Origin: Nicoliella spurrieriana
GTDB taxonomy: Bacteria > Bacillota > Bacilli > Lactobacillales > Lactobacillaceae
Assembly (NCBI RefSeq): GCF_023380205.1
Contig: NZ_CP093361.1
Coordinates: forward strand, 992,001-1,056,000
Length of the DNA stretch: 64,000 nucleotides
Direction: 5' to 3'
Below, in pieces: positions 40,037 to 48,702 of this stretch (the stretch's first letter is position 1; each line of letters opens with the position of its first letter). Both the position numbers and the translations under genes were made by a program. The notes under the pieces were generated by a model, which saw only the letters and a program-made list of their open reading frames with translations, made no database searches and was not told the origin of the DNA.

Positions 40037-40109
40037 GGCCCCATAGCACAACAGGATAGGGCACCCGCCTCCTAAGCGGATGATCCCGGTTCGAGTCCGG
40101 GTGGGGTCA
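40037..40109 (+). tRNA. tRNA-Arg (anticodon CCT)
   Basis: 73 nt. The acceptor stem GGCCCCA pairs with TGGGGTC (one G-U), discriminator A. The anticodon loop is CTCCTAA with anticodon CCT, reading AGG. The T arm contains GGTTCGAGTCC. No CCA is encoded: the next bases are TTT. Stands alone between the helicase gene and pstS. Confidence 0.93.
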
Positions 40110-40132
40110 TTTGTAATGAATCAATTACAAAA

Positions 40133-40186
40133 TTTACACAAAATTTACACAAATCAGATATTATATTTACATTCCCTTGTTAGAAT
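40133..40186 (+). promoter_or_regulatory. PHO-box-like repeats and promoter of the pst operon
   Basis: TTTACA occurs at 40133, 40144 and 40166, all on an 11-bp phase (the copy expected at 40155 is missing). B. subtilis PhoP recognises TTAACA-like hexamers separated by 5 nt, the same geometry. TAGAAT (40181-40186) is a fair -10. Control by a PhoP-type regulator is inferred. Confidence 0.65.
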
Positions 40187-40229
40187 GAGTTTGTTAAATA
40201 AATAAAGGACTTTCAGGGAGGCTCTTTTA

Positions 40230-41120
40230 ATGCTTAGTATGAAAAAAGCGTTATCATTTGTAACAATTTTAGGTGTATCTGGTGTTTTACTTGCAGGATG
40301 TGGATCAAATAGTGGTTCAGGAACTGGTTCATCTAGTTCAAGCAGCAAGGTAACTGCTGTTGGATCAACGGCTTTACAACCATTAGTTGAACAAGCTGCT
40401 ACTGATTTCCAAAGTGCTAACTCTGGTGCAAGCATTACCGTTCAAGGTGGTGGTTCAGGAACTGGTTTAAGCCAAGTTCAACAAAAGGCGGTTCAAATTG
40501 GTAACTCTGATATCTTCGCTGAAAAGCAAGCAGGGATTAAAGCCAATGAGTTAAAGGATCATCAAGTTGCAGTTGTTGGAATGGCTCCGGTAGTTAACAA
40601 GGATGCCGGTGTTAAGAACGTTACGATGGCGCAATTAAAGAAAATCTTTACTGGTAAGATTACTAACTGGAAACAAGTTGGTGGTAAGGATGAAAAGATT
40701 AGCGTTGTTAACCGTGCTAAGGGTAGTGGTACCCGTGCTACGTTCGAACAAGCCGTTTTAGGTGGTGCTAGTGCTGTTAAGGCGCAAGAACAAGACTCTA
40801 ACGGAACCGTTCAAAAAATTGTTCAATCAACACCAGGAGCAGTTAGTTACCTTGCTTTCTCATTCTTAAACAGTAAGTTACAACCACTTTCAATTGATAA
40901 CGTTAAGCCAACTGATGCTAACGTTGAAACTAATAAGTGGAAGATTTGGTCATACGAACACATGTACACTCAAGCTAAGCCAAATAAGGAAGCTGAAAAG
41001 TTCATTAAGTACATTCAATCAAGCAAGGTTCAAGACGGCCTAGTTAAGAAGCTTGGTTACATCAGCATCTCAAATATGAAGGTTACTAAGGATGCTAACA
41101 ATAAAGTTACTAATAAGTAA
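40230..41120 (+). CDS. pstS: Phosphate ABC transporter, substrate-binding lipoprotein
   Basis: Captures phosphate outside the membrane. 296 residues. Signal peptide with lipobox LAGC (Cys24), Ser/Gly linker, then AVGSTALQPLVEQAA and GGGSGTGLSQV that form the phosphate site, and AKGSGTRATFE near 170. ATG 7 nt after GGGAGG. First gene of the pst operon, separated from pstC by a hairpin that may keep pstS expression higher. Confidence 0.96.
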   Translation: MLSMKKALSFVTILGVSGVLLAGCGSNSGSGTGSSSSSSKVTAVGSTALQPLVEQAATDFQSANSGASITVQGGGSGTGLSQVQQKAVQIGNSDIFAEKQAGIKANELKDHQVAVVGMAPVVNKDAGVKNVTMAQLKKIFTGKITNWKQVGGKDEKISVVNRAKGSGTRATFEQAVLGGASAVKAQEQDSNGTVQKIVQSTPGAVSYLAFSFLNSKLQPLSIDNVKPTDANVETNKWKIWSYEHMYTQAKPNKEAEKFIKYIQSSKVQDGLVKKLGYISISNMKVTKDANNKVTNK

Positions 41121-41147
41121 TTAATAACAATTTTATTATTAATAGTG

Positions 41148-41187
41148 GGACTGGAGGACGTACATTTAGTACCCTATCCAGTTCTTT
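41148..41187 (+). terminator. Attenuator-like hairpin between pstS and pstC
   Basis: ACTGGA (41150-41155) pairs with TCCAGT (41177-41182) and GTAC (41160-41163) with GTAC (41169-41172), loop ATTTA, followed by a broken T run TCTTTCT. Likely a partial terminator that reduces transcription of the distal pst genes. Confidence 0.6.
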
Positions 41188-41215
41188 CTATTTATGTTAT
41201 GGGGGATTAAGTTAA

Positions 41216-42139
41216 ATGGATCAAATTAAAGCAAAGTTGATGAAGCCTTCTCGCGAAACTAAGCAGGAAACAGTGGGTAAAATCATTAGTTATACCTGTA
41301 TCGTCGCAATTATGCTTTTAGTTCTATTGGTGTTATATTTCATTATTTCATTTGGGATGTCGACGTTTACGACCAATCACGTTAATTTATGGTCATTCCT
41401 TTCTGGGACTAACTGGAATCCAAGTCAATTAGATGCCCATGGTAATCCAGAAGTGGGTGCACTACCAATGATCGTTACTTCGTTTGCAGTTACGGTATTG
41501 TCTGCGTTAGTTGCAACACCATTTGCAATTGCAGTCGCATTGTTTATGACCATCATTGCACCTAAGCATGGGAAGGGATTCTTACAATCCATTATTGAAT
41601 TATTAGTCGGGATACCTTCAGTTGTTTATGGTTATATTGGTTTAACACTGGTAGTTCCATTCATTCGTGGCATTTATGGTGGGACTGGATTTGGAATTTT
41701 ATCCGGAACAATCGTGCTATTCGTAATGGTATTGCCAACAATTACTTCAATGACTGTTGATAGTTTAAAAGCGGTCCCACGCTACTATCTTGAGGCATCA
41801 CTTGCATTAGGTGCCACTCGTTGGCAGACGATTTATAAAGTGATTTTAAGAGCTGCGACCCCTGGAATCTTAACTGCGATTATTTTTGGGATGGCACGGG
41901 CGTTCGGTGAAGCATTAGCCGTTCAAATGGTAATTGGGAACGCAACCCTAATGCCAAAGAGTTTATTAACTCCAGCTGCGACCTTGACTAGTCAACTAAC
42001 AACTGGAATTGGAAACACCGTTATGGGCTCGCTACCAAATAATGCGCTTTGGTCATTGGCATTGATTCTATTATTAATGTCATTAGTATTTAATATCGCC
42101 GTTAAGTTTGTCGGTTCGAAGGGAGACTTAAATAAATAA
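41216..42139 (+). CDS. pstC: Phosphate ABC transporter permease PstC
   Basis: Membrane subunit, 307 residues with six helices. The binding-protein-dependent transport loop EASLALGATRWQTIYKVILRAA (about 192-213) contacts the ATPase. ATG after GGGGGA. Stop overlaps pstA by one base. Confidence 0.96.
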   Translation: MDQIKAKLMKPSRETKQETVGKIISYTCIVAIMLLVLLVLYFIISFGMSTFTTNHVNLWSFLSGTNWNPSQLDAHGNPEVGALPMIVTSFAVTVLSALVATPFAIAVALFMTIIAPKHGKGFLQSIIELLVGIPSVVYGYIGLTLVVPFIRGIYGGTGFGILSGTIVLFVMVLPTITSMTVDSLKAVPRYYLEASLALGATRWQTIYKVILRAATPGILTAIIFGMARAFGEALAVQMVIGNATLMPKSLLTPAATLTSQLTTGIGNTVMGSLPNNALWSLALILLLMSLVFNIAVKFVGSKGDLNK

Positions 42140-43026
42140 TGAATCCAAAAATTGCTAATAAAATTGCGGATGCAGTGATTTACATTCTGGTGGCAGTGGT
42201 TGTCATCATTCTAGCTTTATTAATTGGTTTTATTTTAATTACTGGGGTGCCTCATATTTCATGGCACTTCTTAACTTCGGTGTCACAAGCCTTTGCAGCT
42301 GGTGGTGGAATTAGGGATCAGCTGTTTAATTCAATTTATCTATTGATTTTAACCCTAATTATTTCATTTCCAATTGCGTTAGGTTCAGGAATTTACTTAG
42401 CTGAATACGCACCTAAGAATTGGTTCACTAACTTGATTCAAACTGCAATTGAAGTATTAAGTTCACTCCCATCAATTATCGTTGGTTTATTCTGTTACCT
42501 ATTATTTGTTATTAAGCTGCAATTAGGATTCTCAATTCTTTCTGGTGCAATTGCGCTGACCTTCTTTAATTTGCCATTGCTGACCAGAAACATTCAAGAA
42601 TCCTTGGAATCCGTCCCCGATTTACAAAGAGAAGCCGGAGCATCATTAGGACTTTCTAGATGGAAAACCATTACTGGCATCATTTTCCCAATTGCTATCC
42701 CTGGAATTATTACTGGAATTATCCTTAGTGCAGGACGTGTGTTTGGTGAAGCCGCTGCTCTAATTTACACTGCTGGTGAAAGTGCACCGGTCATTAATTA
42801 TGGTGATTTTAATCCGTTTAACACCGCTAGTTTCTTAAATCCAATGCGTCCAGCCGAAACCTTAGCCGTTCATATTTGGAAGGTTAATACTGAAGGAGTT
42901 ACCCCTGACGCATCAGCCATTTCCAGTGGTTCTTCAGCTGTTTTGATTATTGTAATTTTGATCTTTAACCTAGGGGCACATTATATTGGGAAACGGCTCT
43001 ACGCTAAGATGACTGCTAGCAAGTAA
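42139..43026 (+). CDS. pstA: Phosphate ABC transporter permease PstA
   Basis: Second membrane subunit, 295 residues. Coupling loop EAGASLGLSRWKTITGIIFPIA (about 176-197) and GRVFGEAAALIYTAG. ATG overlaps the pstC stop. Followed by pstB1 after 20 nt. Confidence 0.96.
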   Translation: MNPKIANKIADAVIYILVAVVVIILALLIGFILITGVPHISWHFLTSVSQAFAAGGGIRDQLFNSIYLLILTLIISFPIALGSGIYLAEYAPKNWFTNLIQTAIEVLSSLPSIIVGLFCYLLFVIKLQLGFSILSGAIALTFFNLPLLTRNIQESLESVPDLQREAGASLGLSRWKTITGIIFPIAIPGIITGIILSAGRVFGEAAALIYTAGESAPVINYGDFNPFNTASFLNPMRPAETLAVHIWKVNTEGVTPDASAISSGSSAVLIIVILIFNLGAHYIGKRLYAKMTASK

Positions 43027-43046
43027 TCAGATAAGGAGAAATTATC

Positions 43047-43847
43047 GTGGCATTTAAAGATTATGATTTTAATGATACCTACTTCGCTTCTTTTGATGAT
43101 GAAAAAGCGTTAGTAACTAAGGATTTACAGGTGTATTATGGCGATAACCATGCATTTCACGACGGGAACTTATCGTTTTCGCGTAATAAGATTACTGCTC
43201 TAATTGGTGCATCTGGATCCGGGAAGTCGACTTATTTAAGGTGTTTGAACCGAATGAATGATAATGTAGCGCGGGTAACTGGTGAAATTATGTACCGTGG
43301 GACCAATATTAATTCGGATGATGTAAATGTTTATGAAGTCCGGAGTCATATTGGAATGGTATTTCAAAGACCGAATCCGTTTGCAAAATCAATTCGCGAA
43401 AATATTACCTTTGCATTGAAACAACACGGGCTAACTGATAAGTCTGAATTGGACCAACGGGTTGAAGAAAGCCTAAGGGGCGCATCACTTTGGGATGAAG
43501 TAAAGGATCGTTTGGATAAAAGTGCGCTCTCACTTTCAGGTGGACAAGCTCAACGACTATGTATTGCCCGTTCGATTGCAATGAAACCTGACATTCTATT
43601 AATGGATGAACCAGCTAGTGCCTTGGATCCAATTTCAACTAAAAACATTGAAAACACTTTAAACCAGTTGAAAAAGGAATATACAATTATTATCGTGACG
43701 CATAATATGCAGCAAGCATCTAGAATTAGTGACTATACTTCATTCTTTCACTTGGGACATGCCCTTGAATTTGATCGAACTGAACGAATCTTTACTAATC
43801 CGCATGTAAAAGCAACGGAAGATTATATTTCAGGGAACTTCGGTTAA
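43047..43847 (+). CDS. pstB1: Phosphate ABC transporter ATPase PstB (first copy)
   Basis: 266 residues. Walker [10 protein letters not shown] at 54-62, signature [13 protein letters not shown], Walker [15 protein letters not shown]-loop VTHNMQQ. It has a longer N-terminus than pstB2 (about 20 residues). GTG start 43047 after AAGGAG. Two adjacent pstB genes are common in lactobacilli. Confidence 0.96.
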   Translation: MAFKDYDFNDTYFASFDDEKALVTKDLQVYYGDNHAFHDGNLSFSRNKITALIGASGSGKSTYLRCLNRMNDNVARVTGEIMYRGTNINSDDVNVYEVRSHIGMVFQRPNPFAKSIRENITFALKQHGLTDKSELDQRVEESLRGASLWDEVKDRLDKSALSLSGGQAQRLCIARSIAMKPDILLMDEPASALDPISTKNIENTLNQLKKEYTIIIVTHNMQQASRISDYTSFFHLGHALEFDRTERIFTNPHVKATEDYISGNFG

Positions 43848-43864
43848 TTGGAGGGATTGAATTA

Positions 43865-44629
43865 ATGACGGAAAATGTAATTACATCAGAAAACGTGCGC
43901 CTCTACTATGGTGAAAAAGAGGCTTTGCATGGAGTAAATTTGGACTTCAAGCAAAATGAGATTACAGCCTTGATCGGACCTTCTGGATCTGGTAAATCCA
44001 CTTATCTAAGATGTTTAAATCGAATTAATGATTTAATTCCAGATGTTACCGTAACTGGGAGTATTAAATTCGATAAGAAGGATATTTACGCTCCAGACGT
44101 TGATATTACTGAGTTACGGAAGCGCATTGGGATGGTGTTTCAACAACCAAATCCATTTCCGTTTTCAGTGTATGAAAATGTAGCATATGGAGTTAAATTA
44201 GCAGGACGGAATAAGGTTTCTAAGCAAGAAATGGATAAAATTGTTGAAGATAGTTTGAAAAAAGCTGCTGTTTGGGATGAAGTTAAGGACAACTTGAATG
44301 ATAGTGCACTATCGTTTTCAGGTGGTCAGCAACAACGAATCTGTATCGCACGGGTGTTAGCAGTTAAACCAGAAATTATTCTATTGGATGAACCAACTAG
44401 TGCCTTGGATCCAATTTCTAGTTATGCGATTGAAAATACGTTGCTTGATATTAAAAATGATTATACAATTATCATTGTTACCCATAATATGCAACAAGCA
44501 TCCAGAATTTCTGATAAAACTGCTTTCCTATTGGATGGAAAGTTGGTTGAATTTGGACCAACCCAAGAAATTTTTATTAATCCACAGAAAAAAGAAACCA
44601 ATGATTACCTTAATGGTAAGTTTGGATAG
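43865..44629 (+). CDS. pstB2: Phosphate ABC transporter ATPase PstB (second copy)
   Basis: 254 residues, paralogue of the preceding gene. Walker [10 protein letters not shown] at 38-46, [17 protein letters not shown], signature [27 protein letters not shown] after GGAGGG. The two ATPases may form a heterodimer or serve alternately, which is not known here. Confidence 0.96.
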   Translation: MTENVITSENVRLYYGEKEALHGVNLDFKQNEITALIGPSGSGKSTYLRCLNRINDLIPDVTVTGSIKFDKKDIYAPDVDITELRKRIGMVFQQPNPFPFSVYENVAYGVKLAGRNKVSKQEMDKIVEDSLKKAAVWDEVKDNLNDSALSFSGGQQQRICIARVLAVKPEIILLDEPTSALDPISSYAIENTLLDIKNDYTIIIVTHNMQQASRISDKTAFLLDGKLVEFGPTQEIFINPQKKETNDYLNGKFG

Positions 44630-44640
44630 GGGGAAATAAG

Positions 44641-45396
44641 ATGCATGATGATTTTTTAGAACAACTTAAAAAGCTCCAAAGTACTTTTATGAATATGGGA
44701 ATCAACGTTAGTGAACAGATTTATCAAGCTTCTACTACTTTTATGACCCATGATAAATCTAAAGCTAAATTGATTGTTAGTGATGATTCCCAAGTTAACA
44801 CTGAAGAAGTGGATCTAGAAAAAGAAGCGTTGAACTTAATTGCATTGCAACAACCGGTTGCTGCATACTTTAGACAAATTATCTGTATTCTAAAGTCTAG
44901 TTCTGATCTTGAAAGAATTGGTGATCATGCAAGTTCAATCGCTCAAGAAACTTTACGAATGAAGAAAAAGCAAAAGCTACCTGATGTTGATGCAATCATT
45001 TCAAAAATGACGCTAAAAATTCGTGAAATGTTAGAATCAACGCTGGATGCATATCTTCATGAAAATGAATCAGCAGCTCGTTTAATTGCTCAAGATGATT
45101 TGACAATTGATAAGTACTTTGTTGAATGTCGAAACTTAATTATTGCTGAAATTGAAAAGGATACTAAGAAAATCCCATCTGCTGCCAGTTACTTACTAGT
45201 GGTTCGGCTATTAGAACGGATTGGGGACCACATTGTTAACTTAGATGAATGGGTAGTATACAATCATTCTGGGAAGTTAATTGAATTAAATCCCGGGAAA
45301 ATTGAACCAGATTTAATTAAAAAGGAATTAAAAACTGAAAAGAATGAATTGGATAAATCATCTGAAAATAAAGAAACTCCTTCATCTAATAAATAA
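44641..45396 (+). CDS. phoU: Phosphate transport regulator PhoU
   Basis: 251 residues of two three-helix bundles, each with the metal-binding pattern: DLERIGDHASSIAQ (about 97-110) and LLERIGDHIVNLDEW (about 196-210). PhoU links the Pst transporter to the PhoR-type sensor and restrains uptake. The last 30 residues are a charged Lys/Glu/Ser tail beyond the usual end. Confidence 0.95.
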   Translation: MHDDFLEQLKKLQSTFMNMGINVSEQIYQASTTFMTHDKSKAKLIVSDDSQVNTEEVDLEKEALNLIALQQPVAAYFRQIICILKSSSDLERIGDHASSIAQETLRMKKKQKLPDVDAIISKMTLKIREMLESTLDAYLHENESAARLIAQDDLTIDKYFVECRNLIIAEIEKDTKKIPSAASYLLVVRLLERIGDHIVNLDEWVVYNHSGKLIELNPGKIEPDLIKKELKTEKNELDKSSENKETPSSNK

Positions 45397-45443
45397 TTAA
45401 AAATGATATGATTTTTTTAATTAATTAGCGTTGGGGTGGAAGT

Positions 45444-46166
45444 ATGAATACGATTCTGTTATTGACGAATCATTTAAAATTAGCAATGAAGATTAATGCT
45501 GCTGGTAATAATCGGGGCTTCTTTATTAATAACTTTACTAATATTTCTGATATTGATAGTTACCTTAATAACTCAAAAATTGTTGGAATTGTTTGGGATT
45601 TGGAAGTAACTAAAACTTTTAAGGATTCTTTGAAAGCTTTAAAAGCAGTTCGGAAAAGTTTCGGTGGTCCAATCATTGCAATTGAAAAAAAGCACAATTT
45701 AGAGCACGAGCAAGCAATTTTTGAGTCGCATATTGATGACTATATGTTTGATCTGACTGAAGGGTTAGGGGTTATTTTAAGGATTGAACAACGAAATTGG
45801 GTTTACAATCGCTTAAATAATAGTGATACGAATGAAACAAAAATTAGTAAACAAAATAACCTAATTAAATATAAAAACTTTACGGTGGATTTAAAACATT
45901 TTCAGGTAAAGTACTATGATGAAAATATGAAATTAACTCCTAAGGAGTTTTATTTAATGAACTACTTGATTCGACATAGCGGAATGGTTCTTAGTCGTGA
46001 AAAAATTTATAATGGCGTTTGGGGATCTGAACAGGATGAATTTTCTTATATTTCATCGCGAATCGTTGATATGCACGTTAGTCACCTCCGTGATAAATTA
46101 AAAAATTTAGCCAATGATGAAGCGAAAATCAAGACGATTCGTGGATTTGGGTATCAATTTGAATAA
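45444..46166 (+). CDS. OmpR/PhoP-type regulator with degenerate receiver
   Basis: 240 residues. The C-terminal half (about 140-240) is a clean OmpR winged helix: LTPKEFYLMNYLIRHSGMVLSREKI, then VDMHVSHLRDKL and IKTIRGFGYQF. The N-terminal half has the receiver length and Asp52 in VWDLEV, but the acidic pair after the first strand is TNH, the Thr/Ser after strand 4 is Glu (IIAIEKK) and the conserved Lys near DDY is absent. No histidine kinase adjoins it. Its place after phoU suggests a role in phosphate control, perhaps without phosphorylation (inference). The upstream 47 nt contain GGGTGG-type ribosome binding. Confidence 0.85.
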   Translation: MNTILLLTNHLKLAMKINAAGNNRGFFINNFTNISDIDSYLNNSKIVGIVWDLEVTKTFKDSLKALKAVRKSFGGPIIAIEKKHNLEHEQAIFESHIDDYMFDLTEGLGVILRIEQRNWVYNRLNNSDTNETKISKQNNLIKYKNFTVDLKHFQVKYYDENMKLTPKEFYLMNYLIRHSGMVLSREKIYNGVWGSEQDEFSYISSRIVDMHVSHLRDKLKNLANDEAKIKTIRGFGYQFE

Positions 46167-46170
46167 AAGT

Positions 46171-46215
46171 ATAAAAAGAAAGCACTCTAGATTTCATCTG
46201 GAGTGCCTTCTTTTT
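46171..46215. terminator. Bidirectional terminator
   Basis: AAAAAGAA with TTCTTTTT and GCACTC with GAGTGC, continued by TAGA / TCTG pairs, loop TTTCA. Serves the regulator gene (+) and the sugar transporter gene (-). Confidence 0.9.
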
Positions 46216-46227
46216 ATATTATTATAA

Positions 46228-47112
46228 TTATAGAAAAGCAGTTACGGTTGCTGAAATAAGGATTAAAATTAATCCAATTACCGTTACGGCTAATTCTTTA
46301 CCAGTTTTTCTTTGATTTAAGAAGAAAATTCCAGTGATTGTAGCAACAATCACAGAGGTTTGTGAAAGAACGAAACCGGTTGCTAAACCGTTCATATTGG
46401 GTTGGGCAGATACTAAGTAAGTAAGTGCTGCGAATCCAAAGAAGAATCCAGCAAAGATTTGCATGTACGATACCTTTTCCTTAAAAACATTTTCCTTTTT
46501 GATGGAAAAGAGATTGTAGATAACAGCACCTAGAACCATTCCAATTGCTTGTGGCAAGAAGGCATGAACACCATCAACATTAGCAGCTTGTGGTCCTGCT
46601 GAATAAAACCAATATCCAAAGACCCCAATGACCAATAAAACCGTAGCTTTACTTAAATTAGCAGAACTAGTCTGATCCCTTTTTTCTTGCCAAGAGGTCA
46701 TAATGGCCCCGATGATAATTACAATTAATGCAGCAATTCCAACTATTTTTTCATTAATGGATGGCCAATTACCAAGAGCGAATACACCCCATAATGATGT
46801 CACGATCAATTGTAAAGCAGTAGTAATTGGCATCGTCCGTGAAGAACCAATTAATTGGTATGACTTGAATGCCAAAATCTGCCCAAAATCCCAACCGATT
46901 CCAGATAACATTGATAAGATAAAAGCGCTTCCTGTTGGAATCTTTAATCCCCTAATTAATGCGAATAGGATTGCTAAAAATAACGTTCCAATGGTTGTTC
47001 CAAGAATTTGGTTATTAGGTTTACCACCAATTTTAGATGCAATCGTGGGAAATAGTCCCCATCCGAACAACGGCCCTAATCCAATTAACAATGCAACAGT
47101 ATTCACATTCAT
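46228..47112 (-). CDS. GRP-family sugar transporter (GlcU/RbsU)
   Basis: 294 residues, ten hydrophobic helices in two halves. Begins NTVALLIGLGPLFGWGLFPTIASKIGG and has SGIGWDFGQILAFKSYQLIGSSRTMP, both typical of the glucose/ribose porter family (GRP). Substrate, glucose or ribose, cannot be told. GGGGG before the ATG. Follows gtrA on the same strand after 58 nt containing an inverted repeat. Confidence 0.88.
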   Translation of the reverse strand: MNVNTVALLIGLGPLFGWGLFPTIASKIGGKPNNQILGTTIGTLFLAILFALIRGLKIPTGSAFILSMLSGIGWDFGQILAFKSYQLIGSSRTMPITTALQLIVTSLWGVFALGNWPSINEKIVGIAALIVIIIGAIMTSWQEKRDQTSSANLSKATVLLVIGVFGYWFYSAGPQAANVDGVHAFLPQAIGMVLGAVIYNLFSIKKENVFKEKVSYMQIFAGFFFGFAALTYLVSAQPNMNGLATGFVLSQTSVIVATITGIFFLNQRKTGKELAVTVIGLILILISATVTAFL

Positions 47113-47122
47113 TCCCCCTAAG

Positions 47123-47152
47123 TGTAAAATGATTTAACTAATCTATTTTACA
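47123..47152. repeat. Inverted repeat upstream of the sugar transporter gene
   Basis: TGTAAAAT (47123-47130) and ATTTTACA (47145-47152), with GATT / AATC continuing inward around a 5-nt loop and one bulged base. Not followed by a T run on the minus strand. It may be a regulator site or an mRNA hairpin between gtrA and the transporter gene. Confidence 0.5.
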
Positions 47153-47170
47153 TTAATTTAAATCGCTTTA

Positions 47171-47605
47171 CTATCTTTTTCTAAAGACGGCAAACTTAGA
47201 CCAAACGTAGTTAAATACAATTACAAAGATTTCTCCGATTACCTTCATAATCAAAGTGGAAACGCCGAAATAGACATGCCCAATGGACATAATAACGTCT
47301 TCCATTACGATTGATCCTAGTCGACCAGGAACAAAGATACTTAGTTCTTTAATATAGTTTTTCAGGCCAGTGCTTTTAGAGTGAAATACAAATTTACGGT
47401 TTGTAACGAATGCAAATAGGGTACAAATGATACCTACTAATGTGTTGTAGAAATTAAGCCAAAATCCAGAGTTATTGATTTGCGCACCAGTAACTGGCGA
47501 CTTAGATAGAATAAAAAACAGGATGTAATTTAGGACCGTTGTTAAGACGCCCCAGAATAGATAGTCAATTGCTTCCTTATTTTTTTGATATATTTTATTT
47601 AACAT
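47171..47605 (-). CDS. gtrA: GtrA-family membrane protein
   Basis: 144 residues, four membrane segments. YLFWGVLTTVLNYILFFILSK near the N-terminus and the closing FNYVWSKFAVFRKR are typical of GtrA, proposed flippase for polyprenyl-linked sugars. It starts 2 nt after the gtrB stop. Confidence 0.92.
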   Translation of the reverse strand: MLNKIYQKNKEAIDYLFWGVLTTVLNYILFFILSKSPVTGAQINNSGFWLNFYNTLVGIICTLFAFVTNRKFVFHSKSTGLKNYIKELSIFVPGRLGSIVMEDVIMSIGHVYFGVSTLIMKVIGEIFVIVFNYVWSKFAVFRKR

Positions 47606-47607
47606 AA

Positions 47608-48546
47608 TTACTTCTTTTCTTTTATAATGTATTTTGGTCGTTCCTTAGTTTCAAGGTAAATTTTGCCAATGTAGTTACCAACAAGCCCTAAGCAGAATAG
47701 TTGAATTCCGCCAATTAATAGAATCACCGATACCATTGATGGCCAACCAGCTACGGATCCACCAAAAAATAAAGCTCGAATGATAACGAATAATAAACCA
47801 ATGATGGATAAAAAGCATGAAAATAGTCCCACAAAGGTTGATAACTTGAGTGGGGCATCTGAAAAGTCTACAATCCCCTCTAATGAGTAGTTAATTAGTT
47901 GATACATTGACCAGTGGGTTTGACCAACTGCCCTTGGAACTCCATCATATTCAATATATTTGGTTTTAAAGCCAACCCAGCTAAAAATCCCCTTAGTAAA
48001 TCGATTGTATTCCTTTAATTCAAGAACGCTATCGACATATTGACGGGTCATAAGGCGGTAATCACGGACGTTAGGTTTAATGTGAACTGCCGAAATCCAA
48101 TTAATAACCCGATAAAAGCTAGTAGATAAAAAGGCTCGAAGTGGATTTTGTTTTCTAGATTTTTGGACACAACCCACGCAGTCGTAATCCTCGGTGTTTA
48201 TGATTTTTAACATTTTAGGCAGCAATGCTGGAGGGTCTTGTAAATCAACGTCCATGATTGCAATGAATTTACCCTTGACATTTTTTAAACCAGCAGCCAT
48301 TGCAGATTCTTTTCCAAAGTTTCTTGAAAATGAGATGTAGTGAATCGCATCAGGGTGGGCAGTTTGTAGTTGTTTAATTTTAACTAGGGTATTATCTGAT
48401 GACCCATCATCGATAAATAAATAGTATGGTTCATACTTAAACGCATTTTGGTTCATTTCTTGAAAGACCCTTTCCGTTGTTTGAAAGAATAGGTCAATTG
48501 ACTCTTCTTCATTATAACAAGGAATGATTAGCCCAATTTGTTCCAT
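47608..48546 (-). CDS. gtrB: Polyprenyl-phosphate glycosyltransferase (GtrB-like, GT2)
   Basis: 312 residues. GT-A fold with IPCYNEEESIDLFF, the DxD-type IAIMDVDLQDPPALLP (about 93-108), then two C-terminal membrane helices (about 230-300). Transfers a sugar to polyprenyl phosphate on the inner membrane face. It pairs with gtrA. The third partner that attaches the sugar to an envelope polymer is not adjacent. Confidence 0.92.
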   Translation of the reverse strand: MEQIGLIIPCYNEEESIDLFFQTTERVFQEMNQNAFKYEPYYLFIDDGSSDNTLVKIKQLQTAHPDAIHYISFSRNFGKESAMAAGLKNVKGKFIAIMDVDLQDPPALLPKMLKIINTEDYDCVGCVQKSRKQNPLRAFLSTSFYRVINWISAVHIKPNVRDYRLMTRQYVDSVLELKEYNRFTKGIFSWVGFKTKYIEYDGVPRAVGQTHWSMYQLINYSLEGIVDFSDAPLKLSTFVGLFSCFLSIIGLLFVIIRALFFGGSVAGWPSMVSVILLIGGIQLFCLGLVGNYIGKIYLETKERPKYIIKEKK

Positions 48547-48639
48547 CGTGATAGCTCCCTTAAGTGTATCGTTTTTACTAATTTTTATTTTATCATACCA
48601 GCTAATTAAAAAATTGAAATTAGATAATCTTTTACAAAA

Positions 48640-48668
48640 TCTACAATCCTTAAATATTTTGTTATAAT
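48640..48668 (+). promoter_or_regulatory. Promoter of wecB
   Basis: TCTACA (48640-48645), 17-nt spacer, TATAAT (48663-48668). The divergent gtrB gene starts about 95 nt to the left and shows only a weak -10 (TATGAT on the minus strand). Confidence 0.6.
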
Positions 48669-48702
48669 TAAAGTTAAGTATAAAATTAGTGGAGGTCTTG
48701 TT

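Noticed and set aside
46703-47137. 144-codon open frame antisense to the GRP transporter gene
   Set aside because: Overlaps a clear membrane transporter gene over its whole length. The translation is Asn/Pro/Ile-rich without a family pattern.
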